DNA from: Rallus limicola
Taxonomy: Eukaryota; Chordata; Aves; Gruiformes; Rallidae
Reading direction: 5' to 3'
Length of the DNA: 64,000 bases
Assembly (NCBI GenBank): GCA_022605955.1
Contig: JAKCOZ010000001.1
Location: 75,584,520 to 75,648,519, forward strand
Within the stretch, counting starts at the first letter, position 1; each line of letters opens with the position of its first letter. The translations under genes were made by a program, and so were the position numbers. The notes beneath the pieces were generated by a model, which had not been told where the DNA came from, searched no databases, and saw nothing but the letters and a program-made list of their open reading frames with translations. Of this stretch, positions 8,416 to 19,989 are shown piece after piece.

Positions 8416-11400
8416 ATGTCAGACCCACAAGAGTACAAGGCTCTGGTGGATACTGGTGCCCAGTGTACGATAATGCCATCGAATCATGTAGGGACAAAAC
8501 CTGTCAGCATTTCTGGAGTGACAGGTGGATCCCAACAATTGACTGTGTTAGAGGCTGAAGTGAGCTTAACTGGGAAGGACTGGGAGAAACACCCAATTGT
8601 GACTGGCCCAGAAGCTCCATGCATTTTAGGTATAGATTACCTCCGTAGAGGTTATTTTAAGGACCCAAAAGGGTACCGGTGGGCTTTTGGAATAGCTGCT
8701 TTGGAGACAGAAGGCACTGAGCAATTGCGTGCCTTGCCTGGACTCTCTGATGATCCTTCTGTTGTGGGGTTATTGAAGGTGGAAGAACAGCAGGTGCCAA
8801 TTGCTACAACGACGGTGCACAGGAGACAATACCGTACTAACAGGGATTCCCTGATCCCCATCCATAAGCTGATTCGTCAACTAGAGAATCAAGGGGTGAT
8901 CAGCCGAACCCGCTCACCCTTTAACAGTCCCATATGGCCAGTGCGGAAGTCCGATGGAGAGTGGAGGCTGACAGTGGATTATCGTGGCCTAAACGAAGTC
9001 ACTCCAGGTATGAGTGCTGCTGTACCAGACATGCTGGAACTGCAGTATGAATTGGAGTCAAAGGCAGCCAAGTGGTATGCCACAATTGACATTGCAAATG
9101 CTTTCTTCTCAATACCACTGGCGCCAGAGTGCAGGCCACAATTTGCTTTCACTTGGAGGGGCATCCAATACACGTGGAATCGTCTGCCCCAGGGGTGGAA
9201 ACACAGCCCCACCATTTGCCATGGACTAATTCAGACCACACTGGAAAAGGGTAAAGCCCCAGAGCACCTGCAGTATATTGATGACATCATTGTATGGGGC
9301 AATACAGCAGAGGAAGTATTTGAGAAAGGAAAAAGGATAATTCAAATCCTTTTGGAAGCTGGTTTTGCTATAAAGCAAAGTAAAGTCAAGGGGCCTACCC
9401 GAGAAATCCAGTTTTTAGGAATAAAATGGCAGGATGGGCGTCGTCAGATCCCAATGGACATTATCAATAAAATAGCAGCTATGTCTCCACCAAGCAACAA
9501 AAAGGAAACACAAGCTTTCTTAGGTGTTATAGGTTTTTGGCGAATGCATGTCCCAAACTACAGTCTCATTGTGAGCCCACTCTACCACGTAACTCGGAAG
9601 AAGAATGATTTCCAATGGGGCCCTGAGCAGCAGCAAGCCTTTGAACAGATCAAACGCGAGATAGTCCATGCAGTAGCCCTTGGGCCTGTCCGGACAGGGA
9701 CAGATGTTAAAAATGTGCTTTACACTGCAGCCGGGGAGAATGGCCCTACCTGGAGTCTCTGGCAGAAAGCACAAGGGGAGACTAGAGGTCGACCACTGGG
9801 GTTTTGGAGTCGGGCCTACAAAGGATCTGAGGCCAATTATACTCCAACAGAAAAGGAAATACTGGCCGCCTATGAAGGGGTTCGAGCCGCTTCAGAAGTG
9901 ATTGGAACTGAAGCTCAACTCCTCCTGGCACCCCGACTGCCGGTGCTGGGCTGGATGTTCAAAGGGAAGGTCCCTTCTACACACCATGCCACTGATGCTA
10001 CGTGGAGCAAGTGGGTTGCACTAATTACTCAGCGGGCTCGAATAGGAAACCCTAATCGCCCAGGAATCGTGGAAGTGATCACAGACTGGCCAGAAGGCAA
10101 AGATTTTGGGATGTCACCAGAGGACGAGGAGGTGACACGTGCTGAAGAAGCCCCACCTTACAACAAACTGCCAGAGAATGAGAAGCGATATGCCCTGTTC
10201 ACCGATGGCTCCTGTCGCCTTGTGGGAAGGCAGCGAAGATGGAAAGCTGCTGTATGGAGTCCTACCAGACAAGTAGCAGAAGCCACTGAAGGAAAAGGTG
10301 AATCAAGCCAATTTGCTGAGGTGAAGGCCATCCAGTTGGCCTTGGACATTGCTGAGAGAGAAAAGTGGCCAATGCTCTATCTTTATACTGACTCATGGAT
10401 GGTAGCTAATGCCCTGTGGGGTTGGTTGCAACAGTGGAAAAAGAACAACTGGCAGCGTAGAGGCAAACCCATATGGGTTGCTGACTTATGGCAAGACATT
10501 GCTACCCGATTAGAGAGGCTTGTTGTAAAGGTACGTCATGTTGATGCCCATGTACCTAAGAGTCGAGCCATGGAGGAACATCAAAACAACCATCAGGTAG
10601 ATAAGGCTGCTAGGATTGAAGTGGCTCAGGTAGATCTAGACTGGCAACATAAAGGTGAATTATTCATAGCTCGATGGGCTCATGATTCCTCAGGTCATCA
10701 AGGGAGAGATGCAACATATAGATGGGCTCGAGATCGAGGGGTGGACTTAACCATGGATGCTATTGCACAAGTTATCCATGAATGTGAGACGTGTGCCGCA
10801 ATTAAGCAGGCGAAGCGGTTGAAGCCGCTTTGGTATGGGGGACGGTGGATGAAATATAAATATGGGGAGGCCTGGCAGATTGATTACATCACCCTCCCAC
10901 AAACCCGCCATGGCAAACGCTATGTGCTTACAATGGTGGAGGCTACCACTGGCTGGCTAGAAACATATCCGGTACCCCATGCTACTGCCCGGAATACAAT
11001 CCTGGGCCTTGAAAGGCAAGTCCTATGGCGACACGGCACCCCAGAAAGAATCGAGTCAGACAACGGGACTCATTTCCGAAATGCTCTCATAGACACCTGG
11101 GCCAAAGAGCATGGCATTGAATGGGTGTACCACATTCCTTATCATGCACCAGCCTCTGGGAAAATTGAACGATATAATGGACTCTTAAAGACTACCCTGA
11201 AAGCAATGGGTGGTGGAACATTCAAACATTGGGATACAAATTTGGCAAAAGCCACGTGGTTAGTTAACTCTAGGGGTTCTACCAATCGGGCTGGCCCTGC
11301 CCAGTCAAAATTTCCATGTACTGTAGAAGGAGACAGAGTCCCAGTGGTGCACATGAAAAGTATATTAGGGAAGACAGTTTGGGTCATCCCTGCTTCAGGT

Positions 11401-11535
11401 AAAGGTAAACCTATGTCGGGAATTGTTTTTGCTCAAGGACCTGGTTCTACTTGGTGGGTAATGCAGAAGGATGGAGAAACTCGATGTGTACCTCAAAGGG
11501 ATTTGATTTTAGGTGAGAATAGCCAATGTAATTAG
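8341..11535 (+). CDS. pol: Retroviral Pol: protease, reverse transcriptase, RNase H, integrase; intact
   Basis: 1,064 codons in frame with gag after its UAG; there is no need for its own ATG. Counting from the first codon after UAG: the aspartic protease has the DTGA motif with catalytic D37. Reverse transcriptase has D250 (IDIANAFF) and the YIDD box at 312-315, followed by FLGIKW. RNase H shows D622 (FTDGS), E660, D684 (YTDS) and D735 (VDAH). Integrase has the zinc site H781, H786, C815, C818 and the catalytic triad D848, D907 and E943 with exactly 35 residues between the last two. All catalytic residues I can check are present. The last ~90 residues form the integrase C-terminus; I see no dUTPase such as mammalian ERV-L elements carry. 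The frame has no internal stop or frameshift, in keeping with the identical LTRs. Confidence 0.97.
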   Translation, partial: RGPASSQVEERDNRVYWTVWIRWPGMSDPQEYKALVDTGAQCTIMPSNHVGTKPVSISGVTGGSQQLTVLEAEVSLTGKDWEKHPIVTGPEAPCILGIDYLRRGYFKDPKGYRWAFGIAALETEGTEQLRALPGLSDDPSVVGLLKVEEQQVPIATTTVHRRQYRTNRDSLIPIHKLIRQLENQGVISRTRSPFNSPIWPVRKSDGEWRLTVDYRGLNEVTPGMSAAVPDMLELQYELESKAAKWYATIDIANAFFSIPLAPECRPQFAFTWRGIQYTWNRLPQGWKHSPTICHGLIQTTLEKGKAPEHLQYIDDIIVWGNTAEEVFEKGKRIIQILLEAGFAIKQSKVKGPTREIQFLGIKWQDGRRQIPMDIINKIAAMSPPSNKKETQAFLGVIGFWRMHVPNYSLIVSPLYHVTRKKNDFQWGPEQQQAFEQIKREIVHAVALGPVRTGTDVKNVLYTAAGENGPTWSLWQKAQGETRGRPLGFWSRAYKGSEANYTPTEKEILAAYEGVRAASEVIGTEAQLLLAPRLPVLGWMFKGKVPSTHHATDATWSKWVALITQRARIGNPNRPGIVEVITDWPEGKDFGMSPEDEEVTRAEEAPPYNKLPENEKRYALFTDGSCRLVGRQRRWKAAVWSPTRQVAEATEGKGESSQFAEVKAIQLALDIAEREKWPMLYLYTDSWMVANALWGWLQQWKKNNWQRRGKPIWVADLWQDIATRLERLVVKVRHVDAHVPKSRAMEEHQNNHQVDKAARIEVAQVDLDWQHKGELFIARWAHDSSGHQGRDATYRWARDRGVDLTMDAIAQVIHECETCAAIKQAKRLKPLWYGGRWMKYKYGEAWQIDYITLPQTRHGKRYVLTMVEATTGWLETYPVPHATARNTILGLERQVLWRHGTPERIESDNGTHFRNALIDTWAKEHGIEWVYHIPYHAPASGKIERYNGLLKTTLKAMGGGTFKHWDTNLAKATWLVNSRGSTNRAGPAQSKFPCTVEGDRVPVVHMKSILGKTVWVIPASGKGKPMSGIVFAQGPGSTWWVMQKDGETRCVPQRDLILGENSQCN

Positions 11536-12014
11536 TAAGGTAGAAATTGTATTATAATAAGTGCTAAATAACCCATTACAATATATACATTATTACTTTA
11601 ATTTCTGTATATATAATTGTTGTTGTGTGTTGTACCAATGGAGTTACAGCCGGAAACATACACGTCAATGAAGGAAGACTGCCACGATGATGGGATCAAG
11701 ACCTATCATCACAAGAACTTTTTCCTCTTCCCCTTTGAAAATGAACACTTTTGATTCACAGACCATGACCATGGACCATGTCAGATGCAGTGGTCGAGAG
11801 CCCGAGATGCAGTATGCAACGATCCAATGGTGCATACTGACACCATGAGAGACTGTTACAACGAATGAAGCCTGAAAGTCATGGACTAAATCATTTACTC
11901 AACAAAACTCAGAAGAATGATCCATAGACTAAGGGAATAATACAGATATGTGTGTCTGAAACATTGGTTGTACCCAAAAGAAATGGTTGGATCTGGTCAT
12001 GACGTAAATGGTAT
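11536..12014 (+). other. Proviral 3' untranslated region; no env
   Basis: About 480 bp between the pol stop and the polypurine tract. Stops occur in all frames and nothing resembles an envelope protein, so env is absent rather than merely damaged; the space is far too short for one. Its function, if any, would be in RNA export, packaging or stability. Confidence 0.85.
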
Positions 12015-12032
12015 GGAATAAGGGGTGGATAA
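12015..12032 (+). other. Polypurine tract
   Basis: The purine-rich ggaataaggggtggataa lies directly before the TG of the 3' LTR, the position where plus-strand DNA synthesis is primed. The core aaggggtgga is at 12020-12029, and three T residues interrupt the tract as a whole. Confidence 0.8.
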
Positions 12033-12620
12033 TGTCCTGGTTTCAGTCAGGATAGAGTTAATTTCATTTGTAGCAGCGGATGGAATGCTGTGTTTGGGAG
12101 TTAAAATGAAAACAGTGCTGATAACACCCTGATGTTTTTAGTTGCAGTCAGACAGTCAATGCCAGGACAGGTGACCCAGATGGGCCAAAGAGAGTATTCC
12201 ATGCCAATTACGTCCTGCCCAGGATAAAGGGGGGCTGATGGGAGGAAGAAGGGGCGGTTCCGGGACGCGAGCGGCCGGGACGCGAGGGTCTTGGGGGACG
12301 GTCGGGTTCCGGGACGGCTCTGGGTGGTACGGCCTGAGTTGTGTGGTTCGGTGAGAAACTGCATTGTGTATCAATATTTTCATATTCTTTTGCTCTATAG
12401 TCCTGTTAGCATTGTATATATTTTATTTTTCTGTTATCTTAGTAAACTATCCTTATCCCAACCCACGGGCCTCTTAGTTTCTTGGTTTTGGAGTTATTTG
12501 CCCCTTCCTTTTCCCTTCCCTTGTTTCCCCCCTCCCCTTTTTCCCTTTTCTCCTGCTCTTTTACTTTAAGGAGCAGGCAGCTGCGTGGATCTCGGCCCAA
12601 GCCGGGGTGAAACCACGACA
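12033..12620 (+). repeat. 3' LTR of the provirus
   Basis: 588 bp, TG...CA, compared segment by segment with 5763-6350 with no difference found. Because the two LTRs are copied from one template at integration, zero divergence implies a recent insertion or, less likely, gene conversion between the LTRs. Confidence 0.97.
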
Positions 12621-12625
12621 ACCTT
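12621..12625 (+). repeat. Target-site duplication, right copy (acctt)
   Basis: Exact copy of the five bases at 5758-5762, marking the outer end of the provirus. Host sequence resumes here with tacacccttaatac. Confidence 0.93.
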
Positions 12626-15600
12626 ACACCCTTAATACTTACACAGAATGACTCCTGAATACCCAGACAACCCATGGCTCAGGCAAAGTACATGGACTAG
12701 ACATGTGAAACATACATCTAATATTTTTGACCTATAATTTTCAATCAAATGCCCAGAAGTCAAGTCTATACCATATGACATGGTTGTGGCTCTATCTTCT
12801 GTCATTTCTACTGCTTTTTGAGATATATACTGCATAAAAAGTTTTCTAACTACAAATTTCTGATTTGTAACTACGCATTTCTGATTACAGTTTTACCCAA
12901 ATTATGTTTATATTAACATCTATCTTAGAAGCATAAACATCAAACCAGAAAGAATTTCCTGAATTCCTTTGGTAACTGAGGACAGTTCTTAAATTATTAT
13001 AGTCTTATTTATTCATTAAGTTAGTTCTTCTTGAATGTATACTACCTTTGCTCTTATCCTTATTTTTCATTATCAGAGCCTTAGCATTCCAGTAAAATCA
13101 CTGTACTGGACATACATGTGATTTTGATCAGTAGTAAAAGAAATCGCCTGGACTGGCCTATTCTGAAAGATTTATCTGTTTCTGTCAGTAATTGAATTGG
13201 TTACATCGAGATTTAATCATGCTTAACGGGTATGGTAGAAAACAAGCTATAATCCTTGCTTAAGCAGAGGGCTCTGATTCATCATTCTTTTAACTTCCCC
13301 ATGTAAACTGAGCCATAGTAAATATTTATTTGTGCCCTTTTGCTTGTGCGAAGTGCAAGGGAATGTCTTTCTCTGGACATGCTCCAGGACCTCAATGCCT
13401 TTCTTGTAGTTAAAAATCCCTTTCATGGTGGGACAACAGAAGTTAGTGTTTGATGATTTGATTACACCTGGTCCAATAGGATTATTATGCTAAGTGACAG
13501 TGTAGCTAACACAAATGCTGACAGCTGAGGTTAGATGTGGTTACAGATCTTAGTGGAGACCTAGTATTTGTGGGGTGTATTGCCACCCGGAGTCATCTGG
13601 AAGCTTATTTTGTAACAAGAAAATTGGCAGTAGCCTCGTTATGGGAAAGCAGAAACTAGTTCAAGGCATTTCTTGATGGTTTTCACTCTGGCTGCATTTC
13701 CCCAGTCTCTGCTGTGATCACCAGTTATTCGGAAGTTTCACCACCGAATTTATTTGCTTATGTCACAGAATTTGAACCATTTTGTACAGAGACCTGATTG
13801 TATATTTTGGAAGAATCCAAAAAGATTCTTTCTGAAAGAAGAGGTACTCTCCTTTAAGAACATATGTGTTCAATAGTTTCACACATTATTCGTGTTGCAA
13901 CTATGTGGATCTTTTTAGCACTTAAAAAGCACTACTGTGTCCAGCTCAGGCATCTTCTGAGTCAAGTTAGAATCCTCTATTCAGATAGACATGCATAAAA
14001 CAGTCACCAGCAAACAGATTTCATAACAATGTTTTACGGTGGGTTTATGTCCTCTATACTTTACATTCAATACCTATGTTTGAAACTGTTCAGTAGAGCA
14101 TTCCCGATGCCTTATACCATTTTTGAAGACTATCAAATTTTCCAGGTTTGTTAGGAGTTTTTTGCTAACCACACTTGAATTAACTTACAAGCAGATTGGA
14201 GAAATTCCTCTTTGTTTCACAGATTTCTGGGGAGCTGCATTTTGTGTTCTGACTTACTCTCCATCCTGCAAAAATGATCTTAGAACTCAGACCTAAAACT
14301 TGCCTTAAAATAAATAGATAAGTGAGCTTATATCTCATAGCTACCAAATATTCAACTAACAGGTCTTTTCAGTATGAGATGGCTATTTGGGAAACACAGC
14401 AGTAGATTGTTGCAGGAGTTTTGCAGGCAAAACAGAGAAATAAACTAGTGATGAAGTTGTCAAATTGCATAAAAATTTCTCAGGGCAGGGGATTAAGTCC
14501 TACATGAATTAAATATATCAGTATGCTGTCCAGTTAAGGATGAAGGACAAAGGTGTAGTGTGGAGAAGAAGTAGAAAAAGATACCAAGACCAAATAACAG
14601 AGATGAATTTAAAAGTGGTTGATGTGTACTTGACTGTGAGAACAGCTGTCCCTAATACAAATGTACACATGATTGTGTGTGAGAACAGATCCCCCTGAAC
14701 ATAAACTGGGATGTATAGAAAGCTTTTGGAAAAAGAGATGATACAAAACAATGTTTCTGCTGGGACCAGGAAAGAGAAAATATATATCTGCAAAGAGTTA
14801 CATTTTGAAAAATACAACAAATAAAATCATACTATCAAAATGGACAGTGAAGATGATGTCTTTTTTCCCTTTCATTTGTGTTTTCTCTAAAGTCACATTC
14901 TATGAAAAAGACATGAGGTGACTAATAGGAAGAGATGGAGGGAAGAGGCGGGGGGCGGGGGGGCAGGAAGAAGTCTCTGAAGCAGGAAGTTGATAGGGAA
15001 TCACTTGAACTCATGTATAGTAAATCTCCCAAGGCAGAGGGGATTCCACTGGTGGCTCTGAAGGCATCAAAAAATTTCTCTACCACACATAATTATTAAC
15101 AAGAATATATCATGAATCCTTCAGTAAGTAATTGTTCCTGAAGACAGGAAAGACGTTTATGGCATCCTTGAATTGAATGAAAAGCCAAGAAGGATACTGA
15201 TACCTGGGTCAGATGATAACTGAGTTCCAGGGAACTCCATTCAGCAAAAGAACAATGCAATGGGAGGAACAAAACTGAATGGGCTCAAATCCATACAGAC
15301 TGTATGGGGAAAACAGTGCCTTCCTAAGCTCTCTAGGTTCTTTGAAAAGGATCACCAAAAAAAAAAACAAAAACGCTACAAAGCAGACAATGAACATAAT
15401 TTACTCAGATTTCAAAAAGTGTTAGTTGAATGCCCTCCACAAGAGGCTATTACTGAAAATAATTGACCAGTAAAAAGCAAACTACTGTCCTGGCTTGATT
15501 ATTAGAGAAAGCATCAAAACACCAACAATAAACACCTACTCTTCAAGGCACACAAAAATAACAGAAGTGCATCTGAAATTCATGGCTACAAAGTGTGCTG

Positions 15601-18600
15601 CTCATATGTTCTCAGACATGAGTTGTGCTTTTGGTATTTAATTTGGGGCAATTAGAGACACTTGACTTTCAGAAGAGATGGGCTTCCTGCCTCATAAATT
15701 CAAGCCCTTTTAGGCCTTATCACCTTGGAGGCGACACTGTTTCACCTCTAGGGCTTTATGCATATTTCACCTTTCAGTCTCTATGCACAGACTTATGTGC
15801 ATGATTATTTTTAAATATCTGTAGAATCTTAAGATCACTGGGGCTACCAAGGTGCTTTAAGTCAAGCAATTAAATCTTTCCAGAATTTTGGTCAGATATT
15901 TTTGGAGGGTGGAATACAGAAGTACTGAAAACAGACGGTAGCAAAGAATCAGGAGTTATCAGCTCATATAAACTAATAGCTCCAGAACAATCATGTTAGA
16001 AAAATAAATTTAAACTGCAGAAAATTAATTCATAAATAGGAATACTGAAAATTCCTAATGAAACCTATCAGTGAGTACTACAGGTTAGTCCAACAGTTTT
16101 CATGCACAAATTTAGGAAATGAAAAGTTGTACTTGAAGTTTTTAATTTCAAGTTTTAGAATCTTCATTTGATGAATGCACTAAATAAAATTTAAAATAGG
16201 TAAAAAGAAAAAAGTGTGAAATTCTCAAATTCCTATCTTCCTTTTTTACTATTTTTTCTTATTTTTAGGAAAAAGATGGGACATGTAGATGCAGTGTAGT
16301 AAAAGAATGTGGACACAACTTATTTTTCTTTGACTGTAGGCGAACGAACTTCTCTGTTTTAGAAACAAATACCTGAAAGGGACACCGGGTTTTGGGGTTA
16401 TTTTTTTTCAAGTAAACACTTCCAGTGTTAGGTGATTAACACTAAAAATGAAATGTGTTACTTTCAAAATAAAAAGAAACACTTCTACTTTTCTACATGC
16501 TCAGATTTTGAGTGCTTTTCAGAATAGGTAAACACTGACATAGGAAGAAAGTGTGGGAAAGATAATTTTCCCATATTTTTTAAACTTCCTTCAAAAAACT
16601 AGAATTTCCCAATGAAACAGTTAGACTGACTCTTATAATTAACTTTGTAGAAGGAATCTAGTCTAGCAGATTTAACTTCTGGGAAAACCACAGGATGAGT
16701 TTGGCAAAGAGACAAGAGGGTCCCCATGATTCAGGTCAGGGAAAAGTAAGGCCAGTGAGCATTGGAAATAATCAGCATGACTGGGTATTAAAAAAAAGAA
16801 GGGCACTTAGGTGTTTTATTGCCCAGGTAATCTTATAGAACTAGGTCATCAAATGGTACAGAAGGAGGTGTCTGGCTCATGGTTGTACCTGCCATGCTTT
16901 CTTTGCTTTTGATTTCTTCATTTCAGTTCTAACTAGTTCCTTTTGAACATTTCTTCTTTGGTGAATTAAGCAGTAAGAGATTTATTTAAATCCTGTGCTA
17001 ACTGAACTAATCCTAACTTCAGCAGTCTCATCCTCTCCACTAGCAGTCATTTCCAGCTCTGTCTATTTTTTTTCAATCAGTGATGTCTAGTCTGAAACCT
17101 GATGGCAAGATATTGAGTAGTCCAGCTCATGGCACACTGTCTATTCAACTTCTGAAAACCTGTTTCAGTCACAGTGGGTTGAGATGGTTGCCACAGAACT
17201 CTCAGTAGGTAAAGAACAGGACCTGCAGCATTTACTGCTTTAGGGGACTGTAGGGTCATGTGCAGTGGCTGGATTAGAGAATGAAAGGAGGAATATTTTA
17301 TTACCACTATCAAAATACGTCATCTAGTATGATTAAAAAAAAGAAAGATAATGAAATCTCATGGTTCAGTAGAAAAGTTTCCCCTGGCACTTAGAGAATA
17401 ATTCTTTAGCCAAGCTCTGTTACTATACTATGGGTTAGATCCATCATATGTCTCTCTCCAACACTTCTGAAACATTAGTTCCTAGATCCAAGACAGGTTA
17501 TTAGTACTATTTAAAATATTTTCTGCACTGTGAAGGTACATGGAACTGGACAAGACAGAACGTTTCTGATTGCTCTTCCCTCTGAAATCACTAATAGCTG
17601 ACATACTGATCTGTGCCTTGGACTCAAAACTAAGCAGATTTATTGGATATCCTTTAAAGATGAGGGTAGGAATTAGAAAAGTTGACTAATCCCTTGTTGG
17701 GGTGTTATACAATCATGAATGCAAAAGTGAGCATGACTGCATGAATCATAGCAGCTTCAAAGGGTTCTCTGCCACCTCATATTTGGTTTCACAGAAAGAA
17801 CTGCAGCCCATGCATGACAGCACATGAATCTTAACGCTGCGATGTTTGCCTTTCCCTTTATTTACATCAGAAGAAACGCTCCATATGCAGAACACTGGGA
17901 GAGGACCTATCCCCATGGATCTCTGTGAGGGGTAAGAGTTCGTTAATGACAAAAAGCACTCCCTAGGAACAGAGAAGGGATGGTTGTGGCAAGCAAGTAA
18001 CCTTCCTAAATTCTGAAAGGAATTACAATTTTAAACAGTTCAGGCAAGGACTCCTTTTCTAAAAGCCTTCAGTCATTGGCACAGATTTAATTTTACAAGA
18101 ATGAAAAGAAAAATGTCTTGTGTAAAGACCAGCTGCATGTACAGGGATCTCTATCAGATATGTCTAACACTTTAAAGCCACTACAGAACTTCACAAGTCT
18201 GTGTGTAGTATCCACAGTACAAAACCCCAAGGGTCAGCACTAATAATTCTAAAGCTTTGAAAGCACTGTGTTGCTGTTTTATCAAAATTATTCTAGGTGT
18301 ATATTTCTGGGTGCAAAGAACTCAAAAATCTAATAAGTACTCAAATAAAATTCTAATATTAAGAGCTGTTAAAGAAGCCAGAGCCTAAACCTATTTCAGG
18401 ACATGCCTTGTGGGAATAAGAAGATGCAAATAGAACTGAGGGTTTCAAATATTGAGACCCTGATATTTATGGGATATTGAAATATGATATCCCTGTGTTA
18501 AAAATCATATGTAACATTTAATGATGGTGGATACACCCCATGAGAAAGATAGTCATGAAAATTCTATCTGCTCAGTTCCTCATACCTACTGAAGACAACC

Positions 18601-19819
18601 ATAGATTGTCCCACGTTGTTCACAACTTACTGTTTAATGTGAGTCCAGTTTTAGTAAGAAACCAAGGGAGCACTTCATGAAAGTCCTAAAAAGTTGGGAT
18701 TGTGGGATGTAGCACTTGGCTCAGAATGTGCATGAGTAGCTTATTTATTACTCTCTTCTGCTTTATTCTTTCCATAGCAAATAAGTAGGATTAAGGGAGG
18801 ATGTCTTGAATGATTGACGATAATTCTGAGCACTGCTACTAAATCTTTTGACTACCTGGTTTAGAAGTACTTACTAGCCCAACCAGCTTCCCTCATATCA
18901 AGACTACAACACTTATTTCTGTCTAACACACTGAGACAGTGTAAAACAGTCAAAGGCCAGCTTAAAAATAATTAAAAAAAAAGAGGAAAAGAAAGGAACA
19001 ATTGGCTCAAACTTAGTTCTGTGACTAGTTCTGGAAATTATTAGGAAACGTGGAGGAAGGCACCCCCACCCCCCAAATTTCAGTATTAGTGATCATTTAT
19101 CCATTCTCTACTCTACTATAACAGTTTCTTTTGGTTTTGCACATACTGGCATTACCCTACCTATTTTCATTCCTCATGTTAAGAATTTGAATACACAATC
19201 CCACTATTTTATTTACCTTTATCATAGGATAGTTATATCACAGACAGGTATAAACACAGAAAAATCACAGTCTTGTTTAGGTAAAACAGCCCTGAGCTCA
19301 TTGTGGTTAGATGTAAAGCTTCTAAAGATGAAGAAAAAGTATGTACATTTTCCCACAGAGGCATAAGGTAATTATTCTCCATGTCTATTTGGAAAAGTTG
19401 GTTTCTTCTCTGAATATGGGAAGAAAGTGGTCAGTTAGAAACATTTATGGTTTTGGATCAATTATAGGAACACTGTTCTGTTAGAAAAAAACCAACAATG
19501 GGACACCAGAATTTACTAGTCTAGTTGCTACTGAACTGCATCATTCAAATCTTGAGCCAAACAAGGTTTTCAATTTCTTTTTTTTTTTTTAAAGACTGAA
19601 AAAGGTTATCTCCAACATCTCAATTTAACTCCTTTCCCCATCATTCCTATATCTTTTGAGGTTGTGAACAATGAAAAGATGCTGGTTTTGAAAATTCAGA
19701 TGAAGAGAAAATATGCAGGATCTCATTTGTATTTTTTCCCCCCACTGGCTATTGATAAGGCTATGAAATTTCAGAACATTACTTAAAAGCATACTGGGTG
19801 CGTTACTATAGGTACTAAC
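12626..19819. other. Presumed PIK3C2G intron; no gene seen
   Basis: This lies directly downstream, in PIK3C2G sense, of the catalytic-loop exon, so at least its right part is intron. It is AT-rich, with a G-rich patch at about 14947-14966 and no intact repeat that I recognise. I searched the minus strand for the next expected exon, which should start by completing an Arg codon and encode the end of the activation loop, and did not find it. The next exon is probably beyond the left edge of the window. Confidence 0.6.
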
Positions 19820-19989
19820 CTTCTTATGCTTCCGAACATCTGCGCGTGACCTAAAAATCTTCCAAAATCTATGTGGAACATGTGTCCAGCATTTGTCAGC
19901 ATTATGTTGTCACTGTGACGATCACAGACTCCCAGAATGAAGGTAACAACACACCACCCAGCACAGGAATAGAAGAAATTCCTTATTGC
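19820..19989 (-). CDS. PIK3C2G: PIK3C2G exon: catalytic loop and activation loop
   Basis: 170-bp exon of a class II PI3-kinase, which phosphorylates the 3' position of phosphatidylinositol and PI4P at membranes. It begins in phase 0 after tttactataactag and ends in phase 2 (ag) before gttagt. Its 56 complete codons contain the C-lobe helix [13 protein letters not shown], the catalytic loop DRHSDN (catalytic Asp and metal-binding Asn) and the activation-loop start DFG followed by [13 protein letters not shown]. These are the signature of an active lipid kinase. The class II gamma form usually has DFGK; here it is DFGR, a mild change. The exon joins in frame to 22633-22769. This is the most C-terminal exon I could find. 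Confidence 0.96.

Larger units (their letters stand above)
5763..12620 (+). mobile_element. Full-length endogenous retrovirus, ERV-L-like, env-less, apparently young
   Basis: A 6,858-bp provirus with the order LTR, primer binding site, gag, protease, reverse transcriptase, RNase H, integrase, polypurine tract, LTR. The two 588-bp LTRs are identical over their whole length, both long reading frames are open, and a 5-bp target duplication flanks it. No env frame exists between the pol stop (11535) and the 3' LTR. I call it ERV-L-like because of the avian LTR family it resembles, the 5-bp duplication, the absent env and a gag without zinc knuckles; classification by RT phylogeny was not possible here. 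It runs antisense to PIK3C2G, the orientation usually tolerated inside genes. With no envelope, it should spread only inside cells unless complemented. Confidence 0.96.

Noticed and set aside
13370..13435. Minus-strand text resembling CR1 (gaggtcctggagcatgtcca)
   Set aside because: Only about 40 bases resemble CR1 and the match does not continue on either side, so I did not list it as an element.
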